The notes under the pieces are model-generated. The model ran no database searches. It saw nothing but the letters and a program-made list of their open reading frames with translations, and had not been told where the DNA came from. The position numbers and the translations under genes were made by a program. Below, one piece after another: positions 56,515-63,376 of a stretch of 64,000 nt of DNA (its first letter is position 1; each line of letters opens with the position of its first letter). The DNA is from Mesobacillus sp. S13 (GTDB lineage Bacteria; Bacillota; Bacilli; Bacillales; Cytobacillaceae): positions 3,181,001 through 3,245,000 of the forward strand of contig NZ_CP084622.1 in the NCBI RefSeq assembly GCF_020422885.1, in the 5' to 3' direction.

Positions 56515-56721
56515 CTACCCTTGAAATAGGAATACTGATTTAATTTTTTGAAAGAGGTCGTCGACAATAGAGGCGACCATGAAAAGGATGTAAATGAACC
56601 CAAATAAGGTTACCCACTGTGCATATTCCTTCTTTCCCACCTGATCGAGTATAGTGTGCAAAAATGCCACGACGATGCCTACCCCTGCGATTTTAAAAAT
56701 AATATCCACTTCAAGACCCAT
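56515..56721 (-). CDS. spoIIIAC: Stage III sporulation protein AC
   Basis: A 68-residue membrane protein with two helices (IIFKIAGVGIVVAFLHTILDQV and WVTLFGFIYILFMVASIVDDLF), the same length as in B. subtilis. It resembles small export-apparatus subunits and pairs with SpoIIIAD. AGGAGGAGG precedes the ATG. It is 19 bp after spoIIIAB. Confidence 0.95.
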   Translation of the reverse strand: MGLEVDIIFKIAGVGIVVAFLHTILDQVGKKEYAQWVTLFGFIYILFMVASIVDDLFQKIKSVFLFQG

Positions 56722-56740
56722 CTTGTCCTCCTCCTAAACG

Positions 56741-57256
56741 CTACATCAGTAAGATGATTAATAATAAGCCTGATAAAAAGCCGATACTTTTCACCATTTT
56801 TTCGTATTTCATTTGTTTTTCGCAGGCATCCGCTTCTTCTCTTTCCAGATGGGAGATTGTCAGCAGTATCTGTTTTTGCTGAGAATGACGGTCATGCCTG
56901 CCGAGCGTCTCACCAAATTGTTTCATGATCTCGAACTCTCCCTGTTTAAATGCGGTCATTTTCCAGACCTCTTTTAGGCTGTCTTCCCACGCGGCTTTTA
57001 CCGTCGTATCAGATTCTGTCAGCTTTTTGGAAAAAGATTCAAAGAACCAGGATAAAGGCTTGGACATCTGTGCAGCCAGCTTTCTTGAGGCATCATGGAG
57101 CGGTGTATGGCCGTACATGATTTCAGCCTCCAAGGATTGCAGGGCTGACTTCAGAAGCCGAAGCTGCCTTGGACGCTCGCTAAGGTGTCTGGAAGCCTCG
57201 AAACCTGTCCAAGTCGTTGCCAGGATAATCAATATCGCACCAATTATTTTGATCAT
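56741..57256 (-). CDS. spoIIIAB: Stage III sporulation protein AB
   Basis: A 171-residue protein with an N-terminal membrane helix (IIGAILIILATTWTGFEAS), a cytoplasmic helical domain (LRLLKSALQSLEAEIMYGHTPLHDA) and a C-terminal helix (SIGFLSGLLLIILLM). The fold is related to GspF-type secretion platform proteins. Its ATG directly follows the spoIIIAA stop (TAA-ATG), with AGAGTGA acting as ribosome binding site, so translation is coupled. Confidence 0.95.
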   Translation of the reverse strand: MIKIIGAILIILATTWTGFEASRHLSERPRQLRLLKSALQSLEAEIMYGHTPLHDASRKLAAQMSKPLSWFFESFSKKLTESDTTVKAAWEDSLKEVWKMTAFKQGEFEIMKQFGETLGRHDRHSQQKQILLTISHLEREEADACEKQMKYEKMVKSIGFLSGLLLIILLM

Positions 57257-58180
57257 TTATGTCACTCTCACTTTATGGCGAATTTCTTTGCCGTTGGCTT
57301 CTCTGATTGCGGTGATGGTTCCCGGGCCAGAAATTCTTCCGAGCTCCACAAATCGATCAAAAATCCCCATCTCAAGGATTGGTTTCAAAGTTGGCCTTTT
57401 TTTGATATCCTCGAGCGAATCTCCATGGGTAGTCATGATTAATCTGATCCCTGCGTTTACTGCTTCAAGAATCGCTTCTCCGTCTTCCTTTCGCCCTATT
57501 TCATCAACAACCAGGACATCCGGGCTCATCGAGCGAATCATCATCATCATCCCCTCGGCCTTTGGGCAGGAATCCAGGATATCTACTCTAGGTCCGAATG
57601 TAAGCTGCGGGACACCCTTCACGCATCCAGCTATTTCTGATCTTTCATCCACAATGCCTGCCTTAAGAGGAGGCAATTTTTTACTTGGTACTCCACTTGA
57701 GATCATTCTCGCTATATCCCTGAGCAGCGTTGTTTTTCCTGTCTGGGGCGGCCCGATGATCATCGTATGCTTCCAGCCATTCTCGTAAATATAGGGAAGC
57801 AAAGGCTCTGCAATCCCAATTTTTTCTCTCGCAATCCGGAAATTAAAGGATGATATATCCCGAATTGCTTTTACAAAGCCATTTTCAAGAATTACCTTGC
57901 CTGCCAGTCCGACACGATGGCCTCCGGCAATAGTGATATAGCCTCGCTTTAATTCTTCCTCCAATGTATACATAGAAAAATGCCCTAGCTTGTTCAACAG
58001 CTGGACAGCATCCTCAGGCGGAATGATATACGGCAGGAATTGAGGCTTTCCTCTTACCGTTATTTCAAGAGGCCTGTTAATCCGTATCCGCACTTCTTCC
58101 ATCCCATCTTGATCATTAGGAGGAACTGCATCCAGCAATTCGGCAATTCGTTTCGGCAAAAAAGATAAGATATCCTCCAT
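57257..58180 (-). CDS. spoIIIAA: Stage III sporulation protein AA (secretion-like ATPase)
   Basis: The cytosolic ATPase of the feeding-tube complex, 307 residues as in B. subtilis. The Walker A is GPPQTGKTT at 143-151; GIVDERSEIAGC and VLVVDEIGRKEDGEAI (Walker B) follow, related to type II/IV secretion ATPases. AGGAGG lies 7 nt before ATG 58180; an adjacent ATG at 58183 is also possible. First gene of the eight-gene operon, behind a sigma-E-type promoter. The B. subtilis neighbour yqhV is absent. Confidence 0.95.
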   Translation of the reverse strand: MEDILSFLPKRIAELLDAVPPNDQDGMEEVRIRINRPLEITVRGKPQFLPYIIPPEDAVQLLNKLGHFSMYTLEEELKRGYITIAGGHRVGLAGKVILENGFVKAIRDISSFNFRIAREKIGIAEPLLPYIYENGWKHTMIIGPPQTGKTTLLRDIARMISSGVPSKKLPPLKAGIVDERSEIAGCVKGVPQLTFGPRVDILDSCPKAEGMMMMIRSMSPDVLVVDEIGRKEDGEAILEAVNAGIRLIMTTHGDSLEDIKKRPTLKPILEMGIFDRFVELGRISGPGTITAIREANGKEIRHKVRVT

Positions 58181-58211
58181 CATTAATCCTCCTGACAATA
58201 CGCTTACTTAA

Positions 58212-58240
58212 TATGTATGCCTGCTTGGACACTTTATGAC
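58212..58240 (-). promoter_or_regulatory. Candidate sigma-E promoter of the spoIIIA operon
   Basis: On the minus strand GTCATAAA (58240-58233) and CATACATA (58219-58212) are 13 bp apart; the -10 fits the mother-cell sigma-E consensus CATAYANT closely. It lies about 30 bp before the ribosome binding site. The operon is known to be sigma-E dependent in B. subtilis. Confidence 0.6.
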
Positions 58241-58390
58241 GAGCAGATTCGTGATTGGCTGACACGCAGATTTGTTTTGTGCTGGTTCAAAAATGATATC
58301 CAGATTTTGATATGTTAGGAACTGTCTAGACCGAGAGGAAATAAAATCGCTTTGAATCGAAAAGAATAGTAATGAAAGGAGTTGATAAAG

Positions 58391-58543
58391 ATGAATAATG
58401 ATCACCAGAAGTTCCAAAAAGCACAGAGAGCCGACCGTGCTTCCTATCTTGGAGGCGGAAGAAGTCCTAAGGAATCGCCGACTAATGATACAAAATACAA
58501 TAATAAGAATGACACAGACAAAGCACCTGGAGCCGGAGAGTAA
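58391..58543 (+). CDS. Small hydrophilic hypothetical protein
   Basis: A 50-residue reading frame starting MNNDHQKFQKAQRADRASYL, with a GGG turn and an Asn/Asp/Lys/Pro-rich tail ending DKAPGAGE. AAAGGAG lies 9 nt before the ATG, a strong ribosome binding site. It is very polar and probably disordered; the composition recalls small spore or stress proteins, but I recognise no family. It reads divergently from the spoIIIA operon, within 210 bp of its start. A second, overlapping frame exists but has no ribosome binding site. Confidence 0.55.
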   Translation: MNNDHQKFQKAQRADRASYLGGGRSPKESPTNDTKYNNKNDTDKAPGAGE

Positions 58544-58654
58544 GTTCTTTCTATTCCTCTTATCCATTCCATGCTTTTTTCTATGAACGTTATTTGTTTC
58601 TCCAAGCCGACATAGAAATAGGTAATAGAAAAAGGAAGTGTGGAGGGATCATGG

Positions 58655-59323
58655 ATGGTTAATAGTTTGAATACTGGCTACCGTGGCAATGTTGCTGGAA
58701 ATGGGAGAAAAATTACCGTTAGTGGGGAAGGCTCGGTATTCGCAGCGCCAAACCGTGCAACCGCAACGGTTGGCGTTCGTACCGAAAATCAAAATCTGCA
58801 AAGTGCACAGGCCGAAAATGCTGAAAAATCTAATGCCATGTTAGCATCCTTACGCAATCTCGGGATTGCAAAGGAGGATATGAAAACAGCAGATTTTCGT
58901 ATTGATCCGATCTATACCTATGAAGACGGAAAACAATTATTCCAAGGATATCGAGTTACACATTTATACAGTATCACGATCAGGGATCTCGCAAAGGCTG
59001 GCCTGATTATTGACACAGCCGTTGAAAATGGTGCCAACGAGATCATGAACATTCAATTCTCAGTTGCTGAGCCGCAGGAGTTATACAATAGGGCTCTTTC
59101 AATGGCAGTGGTGGACTCCTTCAACAAAGCCCAAACAGTAGCACGGACTTTGGGAATCCAAACTCCAATTTCCCCACTTTCGATTACCGAGGAAACTCAG
59201 AAAGGTTCGCCAGGTCCATTCCTGGTAGCATCACTCAGTACAAGCAAAGAAAGCGGAACTCCTATTGAGCCGGGAAGATTGGAAATCAAAGCAACTGTGA
59301 CAGGAACGTATATAAGTCAATAG
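58655..59323 (+). CDS. SIMPL (DUF541) domain protein
   Basis: A 222-residue protein consisting of one SIMPL/DUF541 domain: KITVSGEGSVFAAPNRATATVGVRTENQNLQSAQ, then NLGIAKEDMKTADFRIDPIYTYEDGKQ and the C-terminal NEIMNIQFSV. Family members are exported or surface proteins of unknown function in many bacteria; here no signal peptide is visible, so it may be cytosolic. ATG 58655 follows GGAGGG; a GTG five codons earlier overlaps that site. A terminator follows. It sits between the small hydrophilic gene and a rhodanese lipoprotein gene. Confidence 0.88.
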   Translation: MVNSLNTGYRGNVAGNGRKITVSGEGSVFAAPNRATATVGVRTENQNLQSAQAENAEKSNAMLASLRNLGIAKEDMKTADFRIDPIYTYEDGKQLFQGYRVTHLYSITIRDLAKAGLIIDTAVENGANEIMNIQFSVAEPQELYNRALSMAVVDSFNKAQTVARTLGIQTPISPLSITEETQKGSPGPFLVASLSTSKESGTPIEPGRLEIKATVTGTYISQ

Positions 59324-59330
59324 ATGTTTA

Positions 59331-59358
59331 AAGCCAGGCATACTGCCCGGCTTTTTTT
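59331..59358 (+). terminator. Terminator of the SIMPL gene
   Basis: AAGCC and GGCA pair with TGCC and GGCTT around TAC (one A-C mismatch), 59331-59353, followed by a run of T residues. Confidence 0.82.
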
Positions 59359-59458
59359 ATGTATAAAGAAAACACTGCTCCCTGACACAAATTGTCTATA
59401 TCCACTTTTGAATTTTTAAGTTAAAATACCTCTATAAGTATATGAAGGAGAGATCACC

Positions 59459-59821
59459 ATGAAAAAAATATTCGCGGCATTTATGTTTATCTTGTTGATT
59501 ACCGGCTGTTCCGGCGGTTCCTATACAGATGTTACAGTCGACGAAGCAAAAGAACTGATTGACAGTGGAGAAGTTCAGGTTTTGGATGTGCGCACTCCTG
59601 ATGAATTCGCTGCTGGACATATTCCGGGCGCTAAATTGGTCCCCTTGCAGGTCATCGAAAGCATGCTTTCCGAGCTTGATCAAGACCAAAAATACTTAGT
59701 AGTCTGCCGCAGCGGCAACCGCTCGACCCAGGCAAGCGGAATCCTCGTAGAAAACGGCTTCAAGAACATTTACAATATGACCGGTGGAATGAATGAGTGG
59801 AAATATGAAATAGAGAAATAA
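59459..59821 (+). CDS. Rhodanese-like lipoprotein
   Basis: A 120-residue secreted lipoprotein with signal peptide MKKIFAAFMFILLITGC and lipidated Cys17, followed by a single rhodanese domain (VLDVRTPDEFAAGHIPGA, catalytic Cys83 in VVCRSGNRST, MTGGMNEW). The active-site loop has six residues, as in sulfurtransferases. It would handle sulfane sulfur, or simply bind thiols, at the outer face of the membrane; substrate is unknown. AAGGAGAG precedes the ATG. It is a single gene with its own terminator. Confidence 0.92.
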   Translation: MKKIFAAFMFILLITGCSGGSYTDVTVDEAKELIDSGEVQVLDVRTPDEFAAGHIPGAKLVPLQVIESMLSELDQDQKYLVVCRSGNRSTQASGILVENGFKNIYNMTGGMNEWKYEIEK

Positions 59822-59849
59822 ATTAAACAATTTAGCAGTTCTAACATAA

Positions 59850-59875
59850 GCATCTCGTTATCGAGATGCTTTTTC
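59850..59875 (+). terminator. Terminator of the rhodanese gene
   Basis: GCATCTCG (59850-59857) pairs with CGAGATGC (59862-59869) around TTAT, followed by five T residues. Confidence 0.9.
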
Positions 59876-59879
59876 CATA

Positions 59880-59909
59880 TAAAAAAACCTGCTTTGCAGC
59901 AGGTTTTAA
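59880..59909 (-). terminator. Terminator of efp
   Basis: AACCTGC and GCAGGTT pair around TTTGCA (59886-59905); on the minus strand a seven-T run follows, 10 nt after the efp stop. Confidence 0.87.
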
Positions 59910-59918
59910 GGTTATGAA

Positions 59919-60476
59919 TTATGCACGTGATACATAAGATGCATCTGTTGTATTGATGATCAGTCTGTCGCCCTGGTTGATGAAGAATGGAACCTGGACT
60001 GTAAGGCCAGTTTCCAATGTTGCAGACTTAGTACCGCCAGAAGAAGTGTCACCTTTGATACCAGGTTCTGTTTCTGTTACTTCAAGTTCTACAGAGTTTG
60101 GAAGTTCGACACCAAGAGTTTCGTGGCCGAATTGCATGATGTGTACTTCCATGTTTTCCTTAAGGAATTTCAACTCATATTCAATAGAAGAACCTGGCAA
60201 TTCGATTTGCTCATAAGATTCATTATCCATGAATACGTGCTGGTCACCGCTCGCATAAAGGTATTGCATTTTGCGGTTCTCAATTTGTGCTTTCGCTACT
60301 TTCTCACCAGCGCGGAATGTTTTTTCCTGGATCGCTCCAGTACGAAGGTTACGAAGCTTTGAGCGAACGAAAGCTGCTCCTTTTCCTGGCTTTACGTGTT
60401 GGAAATCAAGTACTCGCCAAATGCCATTGTCCACTTCGATTGTTAAACCTGTACGGAAATCGTTAACTGAAATCAT
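59919..60476 (-). CDS. efp: Translation elongation factor P
   Basis: A 185-residue, three-domain factor that rescues ribosomes at polyproline stretches. The modified Lys lies in the [10 protein letters not shown] loop at about residue 32, followed by the domain II/III OB folds ([12 protein letters not shown], then the C-terminal [20 protein letters not shown]). AGGAGGAC precedes the ATG. It is 21 bp after papA, in the conserved aroQ-papA-efp order. Confidence 0.97.
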   Translation of the reverse strand: MISVNDFRTGLTIEVDNGIWRVLDFQHVKPGKGAAFVRSKLRNLRTGAIQEKTFRAGEKVAKAQIENRKMQYLYASGDQHVFMDNESYEQIELPGSSIEYELKFLKENMEVHIMQFGHETLGVELPNSVELEVTETEPGIKGDTSSGGTKSATLETGLTVQVPFFINQGDRLIINTTDASYVSRA

Positions 60477-60497
60477 TGTTTGTCCTCCTAATGTGTC

Positions 60498-61559
60498 CTA
60501 TAGTATGATGAGTTCCTTAGTTGAATGTGTCAGTGACTCATTATGGTCTTTAGTTATAACAGTATCATCCTCTATCCTTACCCCGCCTAGACCAGCAATA
60601 TAGATTCCAGGCTCGACAGTCACAACCATACCAGTCTCAAGCACTGTATCAGATCTGAAAGACAGACCAGGTCCTTCATGTACTTCGAGACCGATTCCAT
60701 GGCCTGTAGAGTGGCCAAAATACTCTCCATAGCCTTTTTCAGTGATAAAGTTGCGAGTTAGTGCGTCAGCTTCTTTGCCTGTCATGCCCGGCTTGATGCC
60801 TGCCATTCCACGCAACTGAGCTTCAAGTACAATATCATAGATTTCCTTTAGCTTATCTGAAGGGCTTCCTACGGCTAATGTACGTGTGATATCAGATACA
60901 TACCCATTATAATAGGCACCATAATCCAGGGTTACAAAGTCCCCTGTTTCAATTACCTTGTCACTTGCTACTCCGTGCGGAAGTGCGGAACGGTAGCCTG
61001 AAGCTACAATGATATCGAACGAAGAGGATGTTGCTCCCTGTTTTCTCATGAAGAATTCCAGTTCATTTGATACTTCCAGCTCTGTCCTGCCCGGACGGAT
61101 AAACTCAAGTATATGTGTAAACGCAGCATCTGCGATGGCTGCTGCTTCCTTTAATATCTTAATCTCTGAATCAGTCTTAATCAAGCGTAACTTTTCGATT
61201 TCGCCTGATACAGGCACTAATTCAGCTTCCACAGCCTTATCAAAGGTTTTGTAAGCAGAATATGTAACATGATTTTCTTCAAAGCCAAGCTTTTTGATCC
61301 CCAGCTTTTTGGCCTGCTCTGCAACCTCATCCTGGATCAATCCTTTGTGCAGGACGACTTCGTAGCCTTCACATTGTTTTGCTGCCTGCTCAGTATACCT
61401 GAAATCCGTGATGAATAGTGCTTTTTCAGCGCTGATCAGCACCATACCTGCGGAACCAGTGAACCCAGTCATATATCTGCGGTTGAAATCACTAGTGACA
61501 AGCATTCCATCGATTCCGAGCCTATGAAAGCTCTCACGTAATTTTTGAATTTTTTCCAT
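60498..61559 (-). CDS. papA: Xaa-Pro aminopeptidase / dipeptidase (YqhT)
   Basis: A 353-residue M24 metallopeptidase that cleaves before proline. It has an N-terminal creatinase-type domain (GIDGMLVTSDFNRRYMTGFTGSAG) and a pita-bread catalytic domain with metal ligands in LDYGAYYNGYVSDITRT, the His in GHSTGHGIGLEVHEGP and the Glu residues in VTVEPGIYIAGLGGVRIEDD. GAGGAATAGG precedes the ATG. It is 3 bp after aroQ and leads into efp; peptides released during proline-rich translation may be its substrates. Confidence 0.94.
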   Translation of the reverse strand: MEKIQKLRESFHRLGIDGMLVTSDFNRRYMTGFTGSAGMVLISAEKALFITDFRYTEQAAKQCEGYEVVLHKGLIQDEVAEQAKKLGIKKLGFEENHVTYSAYKTFDKAVEAELVPVSGEIEKLRLIKTDSEIKILKEAAAIADAAFTHILEFIRPGRTELEVSNELEFFMRKQGATSSSFDIIVASGYRSALPHGVASDKVIETGDFVTLDYGAYYNGYVSDITRTLAVGSPSDKLKEIYDIVLEAQLRGMAGIKPGMTGKEADALTRNFITEKGYGEYFGHSTGHGIGLEVHEGPGLSFRSDTVLETGMVVTVEPGIYIAGLGGVRIEDDTVITKDHNESLTHSTKELIIL

Positions 61560-61562
61560 AAC

Positions 61563-62009
61563 CTATTCCTCCCCTTCTGTTTCCCTTACAAATGCTTCAA
61601 GCGCCAATTCATAGCCAAGAACGCCCAGACCGGCAATTTGACCAACAGATACTGGAGCAATCACTGACTTGTGCCTGAATTCCTCTCTTTGATAAACATT
61701 GGAAATATGTACTTCGATAACGGGACAATCAATTCCTGCAATTGCATCCCTGATGGCATAGCTATAATGCGTGAAAGCTCCTGGGTTAAAAATAATGCCG
61801 TCCATACCAGTGTCTTCTGCTTCATGGAGTTTGTCAATCAGTTCTCCTTCATGGTTCGACTGAAAGCAAGTAACCTCAACCTTTCTTTCCTCTCCAAGAC
61901 GGATGATCTTATCTTCTAAATCCTTCAGTGTCTTGACACCGTATATCCCCGGCTCCCTTTTTCCCAAGCGGTTCAAATTTGGGCCGTTTAGCAAAAGTAT
62001 TTTTTTCAT
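61563..62009 (-). CDS. aroQ: 3-dehydroquinate dehydratase, type II
   Basis: A 148-residue dodecameric enzyme of the shikimate pathway (YqhS). Signature LLNGPNLNRLGKREPGIYG carries the catalytic Arg and Tyr; FQSNHEGELIDKLHEA, NPGAFTHYSYAIRDAI and VIEVHISNVYQREEFRHKS carry the remaining active-site residues, including His. ACGGGAG precedes the ATG. First gene of aroQ-papA-efp. A terminator-like hairpin ends only 12 nt upstream of the start codon. Confidence 0.95.
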   Translation of the reverse strand: MKKILLLNGPNLNRLGKREPGIYGVKTLKDLEDKIIRLGEERKVEVTCFQSNHEGELIDKLHEAEDTGMDGIIFNPGAFTHYSYAIRDAIAGIDCPVIEVHISNVYQREEFRHKSVIAPVSVGQIAGLGVLGYELALEAFVRETEGEE

Positions 62010-62020
62010 GGCAGCTCCCG

Positions 62021-62054
62021 TAAAAAAAGAATGTTCAATAAGAACATTCTATCA
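62021..62054 (-). terminator. Terminator-like hairpin between yqhR and aroQ
   Basis: AGAATGTTC and GAACATTCT pair around TTATT, followed on the minus strand by seven T residues and then almost directly by the aroQ ribosome binding site. It is a normal terminator for yqhR, but its closeness to aroQ means an aroQ promoter must overlap it, or aroQ depends on read-through. Confidence 0.8.
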
Positions 62055-62086
62055 TAATTGATTTCCTTAACACTACCGCGAGAGCC

Positions 62087-62602
62087 TTAAGAGTTAACTT
62101 CGTGCTGATTTTTCTCCAGGTTACGATTTTCATTTTCCTCATATGATATGGAGTAACCAACAAACACACCATATAGGACATAAAAGCAAATCGATGTGAC
62201 CAATGTATCTTTTGATAGGTCCCAAAACGGTTTGATCCCGGGAAAGAGAGGATTCAGCACGTAGAATACAAGGAAAAACAAGGCCAACCCAAATGCTGCA
62301 CCAGCCCAAATTGATTTAAGCTTCCTCATCAAGGCATAATACACCATGGCCGCACCAATTGAAAAAAGTCCAATCACAACAATGGATATGACTGTACCCA
62401 GCCACTGTTCCTTCCAGGCCCCTAATGCCCAAGGCTCAAGAATGACATTGGGACGAATTTCTGTAAAGTTGAAGATATAAGCTAAATAGGCAAGTGAACT
62501 CCAAAAAATCCCTCCAAATAAACCGGTAACTATGCTCATCGCGATGAAAGACATTGGTTTTTCCCTTTGATTTTGTTCAAGGTTTTCATTATTTTCTGCC
62601 AT
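62087..62602 (-). CDS. yqhR: Conserved membrane protein YqhR
   Basis: A 171-residue protein with a polar N terminus (MAENNENLEQNQREKP) and four membrane helices (SIVTGLFGGIFWSSLAYLAYIF, TVISIVVIGLFSIGAAMVYYAL, AGAAFGLALFFLVFYVL, TSICFYVLYGVFVGYSISY). It matches YqhR of B. subtilis by place and layout. TTGGAGGTG precedes ATG 62602; a longer frame of five codons covers that site. Function is unknown. The 295 bp to the divergent yqhP gene hold no other gene that I can support. Confidence 0.88.
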   Translation of the reverse strand: MAENNENLEQNQREKPMSFIAMSIVTGLFGGIFWSSLAYLAYIFNFTEIRPNVILEPWALGAWKEQWLGTVISIVVIGLFSIGAAMVYYALMRKLKSIWAGAAFGLALFFLVFYVLNPLFPGIKPFWDLSKDTLVTSICFYVLYGVFVGYSISYEENENRNLEKNQHEVNS

Positions 62603-62765
62603 TGGTTGCACCTCCAACCTTAGTATGTCCCGGACTCCCCAATGAATTGCACAACAGGAAAAATTGTTCAGGAAGCGACCTTGATATAGAGGTTTTTGTT
62701 CATTTTTAGTAAAATAAAACTAACAGATCATATGGACGCGAATAATGAAGAAAATGTAAATCATC

Positions 62766-62791
62766 GTTTAAAGCGCATTTAAATAGGAAAA
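62766..62791 (+). promoter_or_regulatory. Possible sigma-B promoter upstream of yqhP
   Basis: GTTTAA (62766-62771) and GGAAAA (62786-62791) are 14 bp apart, 11 of 12 consensus positions. It lies 107 bp upstream of the yqhP start. Weaker than the match at 18431-18456. Confidence 0.35.
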
Positions 62792-62897
62792 AGTAGCAGG
62801 AGAAGCGTATAAAATCGGAGAATTTGTATAAAGTAATCGTTGGCAAGTTTAAAAGCTGGAAAAATTGCTCATGATGCTAGTAGGGAGGTGGCTTTCA

Positions 62898-63269
62898 TTG
62901 AAGAATCGTGCTTCTACGTATATTGTTTCAGGACTGATCGTTCTTGCAATCTTTGGTTTCGCCTTTACATTATTGACCGATCCCCTAAGTATCCTTACCA
63001 TGCTTGCAACAATCGCCCTGGTTGGTGCGTTAATTTATTTCCTCGTCACCCGCTTGACAAGTTCAAGCTCGGGACGTCAGCAGCAACGTGCGTTCCAAAA
63101 AGCAGCAAAGCGGTCTAAAAAGCGGTTCCAGACTAAAGACGCTAACGTCTCTTCTAAACGTTCAAAAATAAGGTCGCTCGCATCCGCTCGCAACAAAAAG
63201 AAGGATGCGTCGCATTTAACGGTCATAGACGGTAAAAAGAGCAGAAAAAAAAATCGGGCTTCGTTTTAA
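62898..63269 (+). CDS. yqhP: SA1362 family protein YqhP
   Basis: A 123-residue protein with two membrane helices (YIVSGLIVLAIFGFAFTLL and ILTMLATIALVGALIYFLV) and a long Lys/Arg/Ser-rich cytoplasmic tail (about pI above 11). The SA1362/YqhP family is conserved in Firmicutes without assigned function. The start is TTG 62898 with GGGAGGTGG upstream; an ATG eleven codons earlier has no ribosome binding site. The tail may touch RNA, DNA or phospholipid heads. Confidence 0.82.
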   Translation: MKNRASTYIVSGLIVLAIFGFAFTLLTDPLSILTMLATIALVGALIYFLVTRLTSSSSGRQQQRAFQKAAKRSKKRFQTKDANVSSKRSKIRSLASARNKKKDASHLTVIDGKKSRKKNRASF

Positions 63270-63285
63270 GCTCGATTTTTGTGTT
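63250..63285 (+). terminator. Terminator of yqhP
   Basis: AAATCGGGCTT pairs with AAGCTCGATTT (one wobble) around CGTTTT, then T residues follow; A residues upstream give a T run on the minus strand too. It overlaps the yqhP stop. Confidence 0.8.
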
Positions 63286-63376
63286 TTATAAGGCTCTTTG
63301 CGTAAGCTTTGTTACTTTTATACCTGAAGAAAAAAAACGGTTACGCTCGATTTGCCTATCCGATTCGGAAGCATGG

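Noticed and set aside
58208..58567. 119-codon minus-strand frame upstream of spoIIIAA
   Set aside because: It covers the sigma-E promoter region and the opposite strand of the small gene with a strong ribosome binding site; composition is not protein-like.
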